Notes: generated by a model not told the origin, from the sequence alone. A stretch of DNA of 64,000 nt from Pandoraea aquatica (GCF_902459565.1 NZ_CABPSN010000002.1:434001-498000), one strand, 5' to 3'; shown: positions 1 to 10,247, counted from the first letter of the stretch. Program-made: numbers and translations.

Positions 1-1
1 C

Positions 2-1327
2 TTGCAGGCGCAGATTCTGCTCTCGATGAAACCGGACGGGCGCGGTCTGACGGTCGTGGGCGACGACGCGCAATCGATCTACGCGTTTCGCGCGGCGACG
101 ATCCGCAACATCCTCGATTTCCCGGGCCAGTTTGCCGAGCCGGCACATGTGGTGACGCTGGAGCGTAACTACTGTTCGACGCAGCCGATTCTCGATGCGT
201 CCAACGCCGTGATCGCCGAGTCGAACGAGCGCTACGCGAAGGCGTTGTGGACGGACCGGCCGTCGGACCGGTTGCCGCAACTCGTCAACGTGAGCGACGA
301 ATCGGGGCAGGCGCGCTGGGTCGCCGATCAGGTGCTGGCGCAACGTGAGACCGGCACGCGACTCACGCAACAGGCGGTGCTGTTTCGCACGGGCAGTCAC
401 AGTGCGGCGCTGGAGCTGGAGCTTACTCGTCGCAATATTCCGTTCGTGAAGTTCGGGGGATTGAAGTTTCTCGAAGCGGCGCACGTGAAGGACATGCTGT
501 CGATCTTGCGGTGGGCGCATAACCCGGCGAGCCGTCTGTCGGGTTTTCGCGTCGCGCAACTGATCCCCGGCATCGGGCCTGTGAGCGCTACGCGGTTGCT
601 CGATGCCATGGCGCAGTCAGCCACACCCGCGCAGGTGCTGGCCGAGTTCAAGCCACCGTCGGGTGCCGCCACGGAGTGGCGAGCGTTCGTCGAAGTCTTT
701 ATGACGCTGCACGACATGCGCCTGGCGTGGCCGGCAGACGTGGATCTGGCGCTGCGCTGGTACGCGCCGCTGCTCACGCAACGTTTCGACGATGCCGCCG
801 TGCGTCAGGCCGATCTCGAACAACTCGCGCGCATCGCCAATACGTACGGCTCGCGCGAGCAGTTCCTGACCGAGCTGACGCTCGATCCCCCCGATGCCAC
901 AAGCGCGCAATCCGGTCCACCGCTCCTCGACGAGGATTACCTGATCCTGTCGACGATTCACAGCGCCAAGGGGCAGGAGTGGCATTCGGTGTACGTGCTC
1001 AACGTGGTCGATGGCTGTATTCCGTCCGATATGAGCACTGGCGACGACGAAGACATCGAGGAAGAGCGACGCCTGCTCTACGTGGCGATGACACGTGCAA
1101 AAGAGTCGCTGCAACTGGTCGTGCCGCAGCGGTTCTACGTCCATCAGCAAACCGGACTGGGCGATCGCCACGTGTACGGCACGCGCAGCCGTTTCGTGTC
1201 CGACAAGATGCTGCCGCTGTACGACATTTTCCCGAAGCCGCGTGAGGACGATGTGCCGCGCGGGCCGGTCGGTGACGTCACGGTGCACATCGACGTTGCA
1301 AGGAAGCTTCGCAATGCCTGGTCCTGA
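2..1327 (+). CDS. UvrD/Rep-family ATP-dependent DNA helicase, 3' part
   Basis: Superfamily 1 helicase that unwinds DNA with ATP. The gene is cut by the window edge, so the Walker A region is missing; 441 codons remain. The fragment opens with helicase motif III (GDDAQSIYAFR), followed by the UvrD C-terminal domain. Motif V is STIHSAKGQEW near residue 317 and motif VI is EERRLLYVAMTRAKE near residue 356. This order matches UvrD/PcrA/Rep proteins. The exact family member cannot be told without the N-terminus. Its last 14 bases overlap the start of the acetyltransferase gene, which suggests translational coupling. The call as an SF1 helicase is firm; the cellular role is inferred. Confidence 0.93.
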   Translation: MQAQILLSMKPDGRGLTVVGDDAQSIYAFRAATIRNILDFPGQFAEPAHVVTLERNYCSTQPILDASNAVIAESNERYAKALWTDRPSDRLPQLVNVSDESGQARWVADQVLAQRETGTRLTQQAVLFRTGSHSAALELELTRRNIPFVKFGGLKFLEAAHVKDMLSILRWAHNPASRLSGFRVAQLIPGIGPVSATRLLDAMAQSATPAQVLAEFKPPSGAATEWRAFVEVFMTLHDMRLAWPADVDLALRWYAPLLTQRFDDAAVRQADLEQLARIANTYGSREQFLTELTLDPPDATSAQSGPPLLDEDYLILSTIHSAKGQEWHSVYVLNVVDGCIPSDMSTGDDEDIEEERRLLYVAMTRAKESLQLVVPQRFYVHQQTGLGDRHVYGTRSRFVSDKMLPLYDIFPKPREDDVPRGPVGDVTVHIDVARKLRNAWS

Positions 1328-1811
1328 ACATCGTTCCGACATCGTGCTGCGTGAAGCACGTGAATCCGATATCGATACCGTGACGAACCTTCTCATGCAG
1401 ACGTATCGGACGACATGGGCGCCGATGCTGCGTCCGGAGGTCGCGGCGGCATTCGCTTCCGGTGAACGCACGCGCGCCTATGTGCAGACGCATTGGCCCG
1501 AATTCGTGGTGGCTGTTCCGTTCGCGTCGGATGACGATGTCGTCGGCATGGTGCACGTGGTGGGTGATTTCATCGATGCATTGCACGTGGCACCTTCTCA
1601 GCAGCGACGCGGTGTCGGTGCGTTGCTGCTCGCACACGCAGAAGCGACAATGCGGTCGCTCGGCCACCCGCTGGCAAGACTCGAGACCGACACGTTCAAC
1701 GTGCAGAGCCGCGCGTTTTATGTCCGCAATGGGTATCGGGAAGTGGCCACCTATCCCGACGAGGAATGGGACAGCGGCTTCACCACCGTGCTGCTGACGA
1801 AAGCACTGTAG
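1314..1811 (+). CDS. GNAT family N-acetyltransferase
   Basis: Probable acetyl-CoA dependent N-acetyltransferase, 165 aa, substrate unknown. The acetyl-CoA binding signature of motif A is visible as the beta-strand IDALHVAPSQQRRGVGALLL (Q-x-x-R-G-x-G), followed by the motif B region ETDTFNVQSRAFYVRNGYRE, where the Asn and Tyr residues are typical. I chose ATG 1314 because AAGGAAG lies 8-9 bases upstream and the GNAT fold starts right after it. A longer frame begins at 1095 but reads through the helicase gene. The start lies inside the end of the helicase gene, so the two are probably one transcript. Confidence 0.88.
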   Translation: MPGPEHRSDIVLREARESDIDTVTNLLMQTYRTTWAPMLRPEVAAAFASGERTRAYVQTHWPEFVVAVPFASDDDVVGMVHVVGDFIDALHVAPSQQRRGVGALLLAHAEATMRSLGHPLARLETDTFNVQSRAFYVRNGYREVATYPDEEWDSGFTTVLLTKAL

Positions 1812-1888
1812 GGACGGTCTTTCGCATCGCGCAGTGCTGTGAAATCTTTCGTCACGTTTCCGCTGTCAGGCGCGGAAATTTTCTAAAG

Positions 1889-1916
1889 TTGCCGTCTTCT
1901 GTGCATCAGGTATAGT
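1889..1916 (+). promoter_or_regulatory. candidate sigma-70 promoter for the DUF4239 gene
   Basis: TTGCCG at 1889-1894 and TATAGT at 1911-1916 are separated by 16 bases. They sit in a locally AT-richer stretch 130 bases upstream of the start at 2046. No other promoter-like pair stands out in the 234-base gap. Inferred from consensus match only. Confidence 0.4.
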
Positions 1917-2045
1917 CGCCGCATCGGCGGCGGAGCATTGCGCTCGCGCTGCTCGGAATACCGAAGAAACGGGTTGTCGTGGGAGTGTCGTGAGATTTTG
2001 TCGCGACCATGCCGATGCCGGGAAGCAGGGAAGCAGGAGACAAGG

Positions 2046-2837
2046 ATGCAGTGGATGGTGGATCAGATGACGTTGCTGCCGACGGGACTATTGCTCGTCG
2101 GCCTGGCGCTCGGCACGGCGTTGCTTGCCGTTGCCGTCGCCTGGCTCGCGCGCGTCGTTCTGTTCGACCGTCTCGCAGATCCGACGGAGGTGCGCGGCAC
2201 GGTGGCCGACGTGGTCCACGGGAGCCTGCTAGCGTTTATCGTCTTCGTGCTCGCCCATGTGCTGACCGACGTGCGGGCCAATCTCGGCCATGCCGACGAT
2301 CAGGCGTTGCACGAAGCATCGGTGGTGCGACGCCTCGATCGTGAGCTGAAAGCGGTGGGCGACGCCGACGCGCAGTCGGCGCGTGTGCTTCTACGCGGTT
2401 ACGTGACCTCCGCCGTCACGGACGAATGGAAAACGTTGAGCACGGCTGATCCCGATCTTTCGCCGAACACCGAGGCGGCGCTGACGGCGTTCGTCGGTGC
2501 CACGCGCCGCGTGATTGCGCGACACGAAGATAGCGCCAGCTCGATTCGCACGTTGCTGGACCGACTGGAAGAGGCGAGGCAAGGGCGGTTCGAGAACTCG
2601 ACAAAGACGGTACCGGGTGTGTTCTGGTGGGTCATCTCATTGTTCATGCTCGCGGCGATGGCAATGAACGGCCGTTATCCGGGGTCGTGGAAAAGCAATC
2701 TCATCATCGCGATTCACATGGGCGCAATTGGGATGGTGGTCGCACTCATCGTGAATCTGGATGAGCCTTTCCGTGGCGCATCGGGCATTTCACCCGCGCC
2801 ATTGGCGAAGTCGGTGGGACTCGTAGTGCCGCGCTGA
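2046..2837 (+). CDS. DUF4239 (bestrophin-like) membrane protein
   Basis: Integral membrane protein of 263 aa and unknown function. There is one hydrophobic helix at about residues 9-38, a second at about 60-77 (GSLLAFIVFVLAHVL), a long soluble middle part with conserved-looking helical residues, and two C-terminal helices at about 195-245. It ends with the LDEPFRGASGIS element, typical of DUF4239 proteins (LD-x-PF-x-G). ATG 2046 is chosen because GGAGACAAGG precedes it; an upstream in-frame start at 1938 gives an arginine-rich, non-membrane extension and has no ribosome site. No operon partner is evident. DUF4239 resembles bestrophin channels only distantly, so no transport function is claimed. 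Confidence 0.8.
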   Translation: MQWMVDQMTLLPTGLLLVGLALGTALLAVAVAWLARVVLFDRLADPTEVRGTVADVVHGSLLAFIVFVLAHVLTDVRANLGHADDQALHEASVVRRLDRELKAVGDADAQSARVLLRGYVTSAVTDEWKTLSTADPDLSPNTEAALTAFVGATRRVIARHEDSASSIRTLLDRLEEARQGRFENSTKTVPGVFWWVISLFMLAAMAMNGRYPGSWKSNLIIAIHMGAIGMVVALIVNLDEPFRGASGISPAPLAKSVGLVVPR

Positions 2838-2930
2838 GACGTTGAAGCGTCGGAACCCGATGCTGGCGTAGGGTGTCTCATGCGCGGCTGCGCGTGGTAG
2901 TCGTATGCAGGAATGCAGGAGAAGAGAACG

Positions 2931-3212
2931 ATGTTTTCGAATGTGCCAGCGGCGTCGGCGGAATCGACGCCCGAAATCGAGGCGTTTCGCCCCGGTGTCT
3001 ATCGTCACTACAAAGGGAATTGCTATCTCGCGCTGGGCATTGCCCGTGCCGACGAGACGAACGAACCCGTGGTCGTCTACACGCGGCTTTACCCACGTGA
3101 AGGCTTGCCGATGAGCACGCGGTTGCTGCGCATCTGGAATGAACCGGTGATGACGGAGCACGGCCCAGTGCCGCGTTTCACGTACATCGGTCATACGACG
3201 CCGGCGGCCTGA
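2931..3212 (+). CDS. DUF1653 domain-containing protein
   Basis: Small protein of 93 aa. The core reads F-R-P-G-x-Y-R-H-Y-K-G-x-x-Y near residue 22, then VVVYTRLYPREG and WNEPVM, which is the usual DUF1653 pattern of a single small beta-barrel-like domain. The function of the family is unknown. ATG 2931 is preceded by AGGAGAAGAG at good distance; an ATG six codons upstream has poorer spacing. It stands alone between the DUF4239 gene and a small lipoprotein gene on the same strand. Confidence 0.82.
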   Translation: MFSNVPAASAESTPEIEAFRPGVYRHYKGNCYLALGIARADETNEPVVVYTRLYPREGLPMSTRLLRIWNEPVMTEHGPVPRFTYIGHTTPAA

Positions 3213-3337
3213 GATATTCGCCCGGCGCGTACTTCCCAAGACTGCGCGATGGCTACCCGACCTGCGACCTCCGAACTGACAGAACTCACCCAAACCGCCG
3301 GTCATTCCGGCAACTAGCCCTTCTCAGGACGCCCCCC

Positions 3338-3688
3338 ATGACGACGTTTTATACGATGAGCCGAAAGGCCATCGCGACGCTTTACGCCTATACGACCCGT
3401 ACGGCCCGTACGATTGAGACGAGCCATGCATCCGCCCCTCTCGAGCCTCGCCGTTCGGTGGAGTCGGACGATTCGGCCCTTGGCGGTCGGCAGGCATCGA
3501 AGCCCGCACCGCGCAATCTGCGTCGTTGGTGGGCGCTATTCGCGATTCTGCCGTTCGTGACGTCGGTGGCGGGATGCGGTTTGCTGGCGGCACCCTGCCG
3601 TGTGGCCTCGGCGGGACTGAAGATCATTCCGGGGGTTGGCGGTGCGCTGGCGACGCCGACGGATGCGTGCGCGGCAGCGATCGACTGA
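3338..3688 (+). CDS. small putative lipoprotein, DUF6726-like
   Basis: The C-terminal half contains a hydrophobic stretch ending in a lipobox-like SVAGCG, followed by GLLAAPCRVASAGLKIIPGVGG and TPTDACAAAID. I recognise this as the conserved core of the small DUF6726 lipoproteins of beta- and gammaproteobacteria. Function is unknown; it is expected to be lipid-anchored in the envelope. The N-terminal 65 residues are polar and unlike a normal signal peptide. The true start may therefore be internal (for example GTG 3458), but no better ribosome site is visible. The gene is followed closely by a terminator hairpin. Confidence 0.6.
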   Translation: MTTFYTMSRKAIATLYAYTTRTARTIETSHASAPLEPRRSVESDDSALGGRQASKPAPRNLRRWWALFAILPFVTSVAGCGLLAAPCRVASAGLKIIPGVGGALATPTDACAAAID

Positions 3689-3703
3689 TCGCGCAAAAAA
3701 AGA

Positions 3704-3724
3704 AAGCCCGCGCGTTGCGGGCTT
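3704..3724. terminator. bidirectional rho-independent terminator
   Basis: GCCCGC (3706-3711) pairs with GCGGGC (3717-3722) around a five-base loop. An A-tract lies on the left (3695-3705), which becomes a T-tract for minus-strand transcription. It can therefore end the lipase transcript coming from the right, and more weakly the small lipoprotein gene on the plus strand. Confidence 0.7.
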
Positions 3725-3744
3725 AATCCATATCAGGAGGAGAC

Positions 3745-3807
3745 ATGGAGGAGACGAGTTCAGTATGGGACGACGTGTTGCATCGCACCATATGTACTTT
3801 TACGTAA
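3745..3807 (+). CDS. possible 20-codon leader-type ORF
   Basis: ATG 3745 follows an unusually good Shine-Dalgarno (AGGAGGAGAC) and opens a 20-codon frame ending at TAA 3805-3807. The frame encodes MEETSSVWDDVLHRTICTFT. No known family. It lies between a terminator and the convergent lipase gene, so it has no downstream partner on its own strand. It may be a stand-alone small protein or only a chance Shine-Dalgarno. The inverted repeat at 3818-3833 lies right behind it. Confidence 0.25.
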   Translation: MEETSSVWDDVLHRTICTFT

Positions 3808-3817
3808 GCGCCTCCAT

Positions 3818-3833
3818 GTTGCGTAGGTGCAAC
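3818..3833. promoter_or_regulatory. inverted repeat GTTGC-N6-GCAAC
   Basis: GTTGC at 3818-3822 and GCAAC at 3829-3833 form a dyad with six bases between the arms. The flanks (AT before, G before the right arm) match the larger palindrome at 41139-41160, so the two may be sites for the same regulator. It lies about 95 bases beyond the stop of the lipase gene, not in an obvious promoter. Confidence 0.3.
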
Positions 3834-3928
3834 GAAAAGAAAGTTTCTTTTGGGTCAATGGTTTGCGTTGGCTTTGTCCAGCGATGAACCATCGTAGTGC
3901 ACCGCAGCCTCCAGAGCCATCCCTCTAG

Positions 3929-5101
3929 TTATTGTGCGGATGCACGCCTTTTCGTCGACATCAGTTGCAGGATGAACGGCACCGAGTCACGCAGGGACGG
4001 ATTGACCGTCGCGTCGTGATCGAGTCCGTCGTACATGCGCACGGTTGTCTTCGTGCCCGCCTTGGTGACATCCCGCGCGAATGCCTTCTGCATGATGACC
4101 GGCACGTCGATGTCCTCCATCCCCATACCGATGAACACCGGATGTTTGACGCTCAGCGTCGGATAGCGCAGTGACGGCGTTTGGCTGTCCAGCAGCTTCT
4201 GAATACCCGGCTGCATGCTGTTCCCGGCGTTCAGGCCGGCGGCCGTCGAGTGATCGGTCAGCGTATCGATGCACAGCGTGCGGGCCTCCTCGAGCACCGG
4301 TAGCGCTTGTGGAGAGAAGTACTTCGCGGGATTCAACGACGGATCGCGGTCGGCGGCCGACAGGAAGATGTACATCGCGTACGGAATCTTCGGGTCCGGC
4401 GCGCCCGGATCGGGCTGCCCCGCAAAGAGGGTGGCCGCGGACGTCTGTGCGTTGAAATACGGCGTACCGGTGAGGACAGTGGCGATCACTTTCACGTCCG
4501 GGGCATAGAGCGGCTGGAAGCCCGCTGCGGCGAACGCTGCATGCGCCCCCTGCGATTGCCCGACGAAGATCACACGGTTCTGCAACGGAAAGACGCTGCG
4601 GGCGGCGAGCAGGCTGTCGAGCACGCTATACGCTTCGGCGCGGGCGTTCAGATAGTGATGCAGCCCCTGCGAGCCAAGACCCGCGTAGTCGGGCGCGACC
4701 ACCGCAAAGCCGAGCGACAGCCAGGTGCCGAGATACTGAATGTCGCGTGCGCTGCGCACGTTGAGCGATGGCGCGCAGGTGCTGGCAATGCCGACCGTGC
4801 CATGTGCCCAGACGACGACCGGCCAGCCGCCGGGGGGCGTCGGCCCCTTGGGGAGGAACACGGCACCGGTGTCTTCACGCGCTTCAATACCGCCGACACC
4901 GTCGATGGAGCTGTAACGGATGCTGAATTGCTCGCCGGCTTCGGGAAGTCCGTAGTCGACCCTGAGCGGTTGCCGCTCGACAATCGCGCCGTGCGGAATG
5001 GTGACGGGCGCGGCCTCGGGCGTGATCGCGTGTGCTGCGCGGCCGATGACCAGACTGGCGAACAGGGCGGCACTGACATAGCGCCACAGGCGATTGAGCA
5101 T
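3929..5101 (-). CDS. secreted lipase-like alpha/beta hydrolase
   Basis: Probable exported esterase or lipase, 390 aa. The N-terminus is a signal peptide (basic MLNRLWRY, hydrophobic core, cleavage after RAAHA near residue 25). The catalytic nucleophile lies in VIFVGQSQGAHAA (G-Q-S-Q-G). The likely acid is Asp in GMGMEDIDVPV and the catalytic His is in YDGLDHDATV. The HGTVG segment in the first third looks like the oxyanion region. The overall pattern fits the secretory lipase (LIP) family. I placed the start at ATG 5101 because a signal peptide begins there; the frame continues upstream to 5194 without one. The substrate is unknown. Confidence 0.82.
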   Translation of the reverse strand: MLNRLWRYVSAALFASLVIGRAAHAITPEAAPVTIPHGAIVERQPLRVDYGLPEAGEQFSIRYSSIDGVGGIEAREDTGAVFLPKGPTPPGGWPVVVWAHGTVGIASTCAPSLNVRSARDIQYLGTWLSLGFAVVAPDYAGLGSQGLHHYLNARAEAYSVLDSLLAARSVFPLQNRVIFVGQSQGAHAAFAAAGFQPLYAPDVKVIATVLTGTPYFNAQTSAATLFAGQPDPGAPDPKIPYAMYIFLSAADRDPSLNPAKYFSPQALPVLEEARTLCIDTLTDHSTAAGLNAGNSMQPGIQKLLDSQTPSLRYPTLSVKHPVFIGMGMEDIDVPVIMQKAFARDVTKAGTKTTVRMYDGLDHDATVNPSLRDSVPFILQLMSTKRRASAQ

Positions 5102-5240
5102 GTTGAACAGTCCTCGTATTGGGTAATGCGTTTGAAGCTCGGGCGGGCAGCGCTCGCGCGTTGCCCGGGTGCCTGCTGCTCTTGCGTGTGCCAATACGGG
5201 TGACGTTACACCGTCCCCCCGGGAAAGTCTCGATCCGACG

Positions 5241-6644
5241 TCAGCCGTGCGATGCGTGTGTTGCGTTGCCTTGCGCTTGCGAGGCGGCCTGCTCGGCCTC
5301 GCGCCATGCGCGGCGCGAGCGACGCATGCGACGCAGCGCCAGCGACGTCATCGTGATCCAGCCGAACGGGCGCGGATCGACCAGCATGCTCACCGCACGC
5401 GCGTAATCGAGCACCAGACCCGGTGTCCAGGCCATCGTCTTCGCACGCTTGCGCAGTTGCGCGGCCACCCACAATTCAGGCGTGAGCCACAGGCGGACGA
5501 ACGTCCACCAGCCGGCATCGCCGCCGTCGTGCAACTGCCCCACACGGCCCTCGATCGCGGCTTCGAGCGCCTTGGCCACACTGCTTGAGCAGTTACGGTG
5601 CGTGAGGTTATACGTGGCGTTCTGCTGATAGGTCTGCCAGAAAGCGGCCAATTGCTGCGGGCTGTAGTTACGAATACGCACCTTGACCGTCGACGGACAC
5701 CACGCCTTCGACTCCGTGGCGTAGTTCGGCTGGAAGGTGCCAGGCACGTCGTTCTCGCGCGTGGCGCGCAGCAACTGTCCGAACTGATCCGGCGAGCGGT
5801 CGATTTCCTTGGCGGGGTACAGGCTGACGTACACGCCTTCGTGACTCTCCAGCGCCGCGTGTCCCGTCGAGATCACACCGTTCTTGTCGACAGCCGCAAT
5901 GTAGCGATCGATCACCGGATGACGGCGTGCCGGGGCCTTGGACGACCCCGAAGGCGTCCACACGTGCACCGTGAGCGCCGGCTCGGAGTCGGCGGGCGGG
6001 CCGTCCCAGCGCGGCGCACGCGGACGCTCGCTCCACAGGCGGCGCTTGTCCTCCGGGCTGCCGAGAATCTGTTCGACGCGGAAGTCGCCGCGCATGCGAC
6101 GCGCCCGCATGGCCAGCACGAGCACGTTCCATCCGGTGAAGACGAGGCCGAGCCCGATGGCGTACGGCAGGGTGCCTTTGTAGTGGGTCGGGTAGGGCTG
6201 ATAGAAGAAGATCGCGACGACGATTTCCAGCGCACCGCCGGCAATGGCCCACGCCCAGCGCGGATAGCGCACCACATACGCCGCCACGCATTGCAGCAGG
6301 CCGTCGGCGAGGAACAGCGTGCCGAAGAGCATCGACAACCAGAAGTTGCCGTTGTGTTGATCGAACAGCAGGACCAGCAGTGCCGCGACGGTAAAGGTGC
6401 CGCCCTTCAGCCCCCGTACGAGACGCTGACCGCCCACCCCAATGGTGGCGATGGCAAGCGTCGCCAGCCCTTCGAGCAGCAGCAGCCACGCGAAGACCTT
6501 GAGCGGGAAGTGCACCACACCGTCGAGCGCGTCGACGATCAACGCCATGCCGAAGGCGAAGAAGATCGCGCCGATCCAGATCAGCGCTCGGGCCCGGCGA
6601 CGCAAATAATTCACGCCAAGCAACAAAAGAATCAGACGTACCAA
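5241..6644 (-). CDS. HdeD-like membrane domain fused to a permuted papain-like (NlpC/P60-type) domain
   Basis: 467-aa protein. Residues 1-190 hold about six hydrophobic helices with the layout of HdeD (DUF308) acid-resistance membrane proteins. After a charged linker, residues 240-400 contain GHAALES with a conserved-looking His (about 262), then HRNCSSSVAKALEAAI with a Cys (about 359) at the start of a helix. His before Cys is the circularly permuted papain order known from YaeF/YiiX and LRAT-like proteins. The start is TTG 6644, supported by GGAG seven bases upstream; no ATG is nearby. The cytoplasmic or periplasmic side of the enzyme domain is not known. Peptidase or lipid-modifying activity is inference. 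Confidence 0.72.
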   Translation of the reverse strand: MVRLILLLLGVNYLRRRARALIWIGAIFFAFGMALIVDALDGVVHFPLKVFAWLLLLEGLATLAIATIGVGGQRLVRGLKGGTFTVAALLVLLFDQHNGNFWLSMLFGTLFLADGLLQCVAAYVVRYPRWAWAIAGGALEIVVAIFFYQPYPTHYKGTLPYAIGLGLVFTGWNVLVLAMRARRMRGDFRVEQILGSPEDKRRLWSERPRAPRWDGPPADSEPALTVHVWTPSGSSKAPARRHPVIDRYIAAVDKNGVISTGHAALESHEGVYVSLYPAKEIDRSPDQFGQLLRATRENDVPGTFQPNYATESKAWCPSTVKVRIRNYSPQQLAAFWQTYQQNATYNLTHRNCSSSVAKALEAAIEGRVGQLHDGGDAGWWTFVRLWLTPELWVAAQLRKRAKTMAWTPGLVLDYARAVSMLVDPRPFGWITMTSLALRRMRRSRRAWREAEQAASQAQGNATHASHG

Positions 6645-6786
6645 TGCAGGGTCTCCGACGCATGCGCGCGCCCCGGTGTCCGGAGCCGACGCGCACCCCG
6701 ATTGCGGGGAGGGTTTCGATTAATTTGGGATGCAGCCTATTTTCGCCCGTATCTTATCGCGTCACTCGTGACACGCCAAAAACAAA

Positions 6787-6816
6787 GGCGGCGCGCTCCT
6801 TTCGGGGCGCGCCGCC
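6787..6816 (-). terminator. rho-independent terminator of argG
   Basis: Ten-base GC arms (6787-6796 and 6807-6816) pair perfectly around a ten-base loop. Read on the minus strand, the stem is followed by TTTGTTTTT. It lies 59 bases beyond the argG stop codon. Confidence 0.85.
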
Positions 6817-6874
6817 TGTTGCAGCAGGTAACACGTGCCGCATCGCCCTGACGAGCGATGCGGTGAATGACCGC

Positions 6875-8230
<1,356 letters not shown>

Positions 8231-8395
8231 TTAACCTGTCAAGTATCCCCGTCCGGGCTATGGATGGTCAAGTCTGATGGCCTTTTGGGCGCGATCCGAT
8301 CATGTTTTATCCACCCTTTATCGGTGAATTGTCCATCACCTCGGTCGGATTCCCGCACGCCGGGATGACATTCCCACGCTGTCATCCTTCGCCGC

Positions 8396-9292
8396 TCACC
8401 ACTGCGTGCCCGCGACGCCGCACGCCGCCGCCAGAAAGTCCGAAAACGCCCGGATCACGAGCGATGCCTGACGATGCTGCGGGTAGACGACATAAATCGA
8501 CGACGGCGGCGGCTCGAAGTCGTCGAGCACCGTGACGAGACGTCCGCCCAGCAAGGCGGGCGCGACGATAAACACCGGCAGCCACGTCACGCCCAGCCCG
8601 GCAACCGCCGCGTCGCGCGCCAGCTCGCCGTTGTTCACGCGAAGCCGACCGGACACCGGAATCTCCAGCGGCTGCCCGTCACGCGAGTAGTGCCAGCTCA
8701 CGCGCTGGCTGTGGCCGTAGGGCAGCAACGTGTGATCGCTCAGATCTTCAGGCGTCTGCGGTGCGCCGTGGGTTTCGAGATAGCGGGGGCTGACGCACGT
8801 GACCATGCGCATGGGCGCGACCGTGCGGGCGATCAGCGACGAGTCGGCCAGCGCGCCGATGCGCACCGCCACGTCGTAGCCTTCGCCGATGATGTCCACG
8901 GTGCGGTCGTTCAGTTCGAGTTCGATGGTGACGTCGGGATACGTCGTGAGAAACGACGGAATCGCCGAGCTGAGGAACATCGTGCCGAACGACATCGGGG
9001 CGGACACCCGCAAATTACCGCGCGGGCGCTCCCCTTGACTACTCACGGCCAGATTCGCGGCCTCCACGTCTTCAAGGATGCGCCGGGCGCGCTCGTAATA
9101 GACCCGTCCGAGGTCGGTCACGGCCAGCCGCCGGGTCGTGCGCAGCAGCAGGCGCACCCCGAGCGATTGCTCCAGCGAAGAGATGCGGCGGCTCACGAAC
9201 TGCTTCGAGAGCCCGAGTTTCGCGGCCGCACCGGTAAAGCTCATGGCGTCCACGGCGCTGACGAAGATGCGCATGTCGTCGAGCAGGTCCAT
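8396..9292 (-). CDS. LysR-family transcriptional regulator
   Basis: 298-aa DNA-binding regulator. Residues 1-60 form the winged helix-turn-helix (MDLLDDMRIFVSAVDAMSFT, then AAKLGLSKQFVSRRISSLEQ, then LLLRTTRRLAVTDLG). The rest is the periplasmic-binding-protein-like effector domain. It belongs to the CrgA/DmlR-like branch common in Burkholderiales. ATG 9292 gives the standard LysR N-terminus; a TTG seven codons upstream (9313) is the longest option. It lies 106 bases behind the EamA exporter gene on the same strand and may control it. Ligand unknown. Confidence 0.9.
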   Translation of the reverse strand: MDLLDDMRIFVSAVDAMSFTGAAAKLGLSKQFVSRRISSLEQSLGVRLLLRTTRRLAVTDLGRVYYERARRILEDVEAANLAVSSQGERPRGNLRVSAPMSFGTMFLSSAIPSFLTTYPDVTIELELNDRTVDIIGEGYDVAVRIGALADSSLIARTVAPMRMVTCVSPRYLETHGAPQTPEDLSDHTLLPYGHSQRVSWHYSRDGQPLEIPVSGRLRVNNGELARDAAVAGLGVTWLPVFIVAPALLGGRLVTVLDDFEPPPSSIYVVYPQHRQASLVIRAFSDFLAAACGVAGTQW

Positions 9293-9398
9293 CGGCAGGA
9301 TTTCCGTCTTCAAGAAATGACGGGTGACAACGAGCGCACTTCAATGCTCATTGTCACCCTGAGAATGACAATCTTAGCCGAGATGGCCGCTGAGTACG

Positions 9399-10247
9399 CT
9401 ACCGGAGCGCCAGCCGCAAGCCCATCAGAATCGCTGCGGTGCCCGCGACGGCCAGCGCCGTCGGCCGGTGCCCGAAGATGCCCCAGTCGAGCAGCGCAGT
9501 CACCACGGGCACCAGATAGAACAGGCTCGTCACCGTCACCAGATTGCCGGACGCGATCATTCGGTAAAGCAGCAACGTCGCGCCGACCGAAATCACGAGG
9601 CCCATGTAGAGCAGCGGCAGCCAGAAGCCTTGGGTGCCGTCGATATGCCACGGTTGCGTCGGAGCGACGAGCAATGCCAGCGCCAGCCCGACCGCGTATT
9701 GCAGCGGCAGCACGTCGAGGGGCGTTTGCCGCGACCCTTTTTGCGCGAGTGTGCCGAGCGTCATACAGGCGAGCGCGGTGAGCGCCCACACAGACCCTGC
9801 TGCCGACAGTCGCGCCGACATCAGGCTTTGCGCGACGACGAGCGCCAGCCCGACCAGCGCGACCGCCAGACCCAGCAGACGTCGCGCACTATGACGACGC
9901 TCCAGCGCCACGAGCGTGAGGATCGGCTGGACGCCGAGCACCGTCGCGAGCGCTCCCGGTGTGATGCCGCTGGCGAGCGCCAGCAGATACGACGCCTGAT
10001 AGCCGCCGATGAGCAGCACGCCCGTGCCCGCCACCTGCCAGCCGGTGCCGGGTGCTGGCCACCATTGGCGACGCGTCAGTGCGATCAGCGTGAGTGCCGC
10101 GAGCGCGACCCCCAGCCGAATGACGAGAAACGCGAACGCCGACGCGTGCGCCAGCCCCCATTTGGCGGCCAGTGCGCCGCCGCTCCACAACAGAACGAAC
10201 AAGAGCGTCGCGCCATGCCGGCGCAATGCAAGACCATCGAGTTGCAT
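9399..10247 (-). CDS. EamA/DMT-superfamily exporter (RhaT-like)
   Basis: Inner-membrane carrier of 282 aa with about ten hydrophobic helices in two EamA repeats, beginning LLFVLLWSGGALAAKWGL and, in the second half, ALTALACMTLGTLAQKG. WSGG near the start and the loop after helix 1 are typical of the family. It probably exports small metabolites or amino acids; the substrate cannot be read from sequence. ATG 10247 has AGGGGAAG upstream, whereas the long frame up to 10397 is polar and non-membrane. The LysR gene follows on the same strand. Confidence 0.88.
   Translation of the reverse strand: MQLDGLALRRHGATLLFVLLWSGGALAAKWGLAHASAFAFLVIRLGVALAALTLIALTRRQWWPAPGTGWQVAGTGVLLIGGYQASYLLALASGITPGALATVLGVQPILTLVALERRHSARRLLGLAVALVGLALVVAQSLMSARLSAAGSVWALTALACMTLGTLAQKGSRQTPLDVLPLQYAVGLALALLVAPTQPWHIDGTQGFWLPLLYMGLVISVGATLLLYRMIASGNLVTVTSLFYLVPVVTALLDWGIFGHRPTALAVAGTAAILMGLRLALR

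Noticed and set aside
617..1471. Long antisense frame under the helicase
   Set aside because: GC-rich genes give long shadow frames; the plus-strand helicase has clear motifs and this frame has none.
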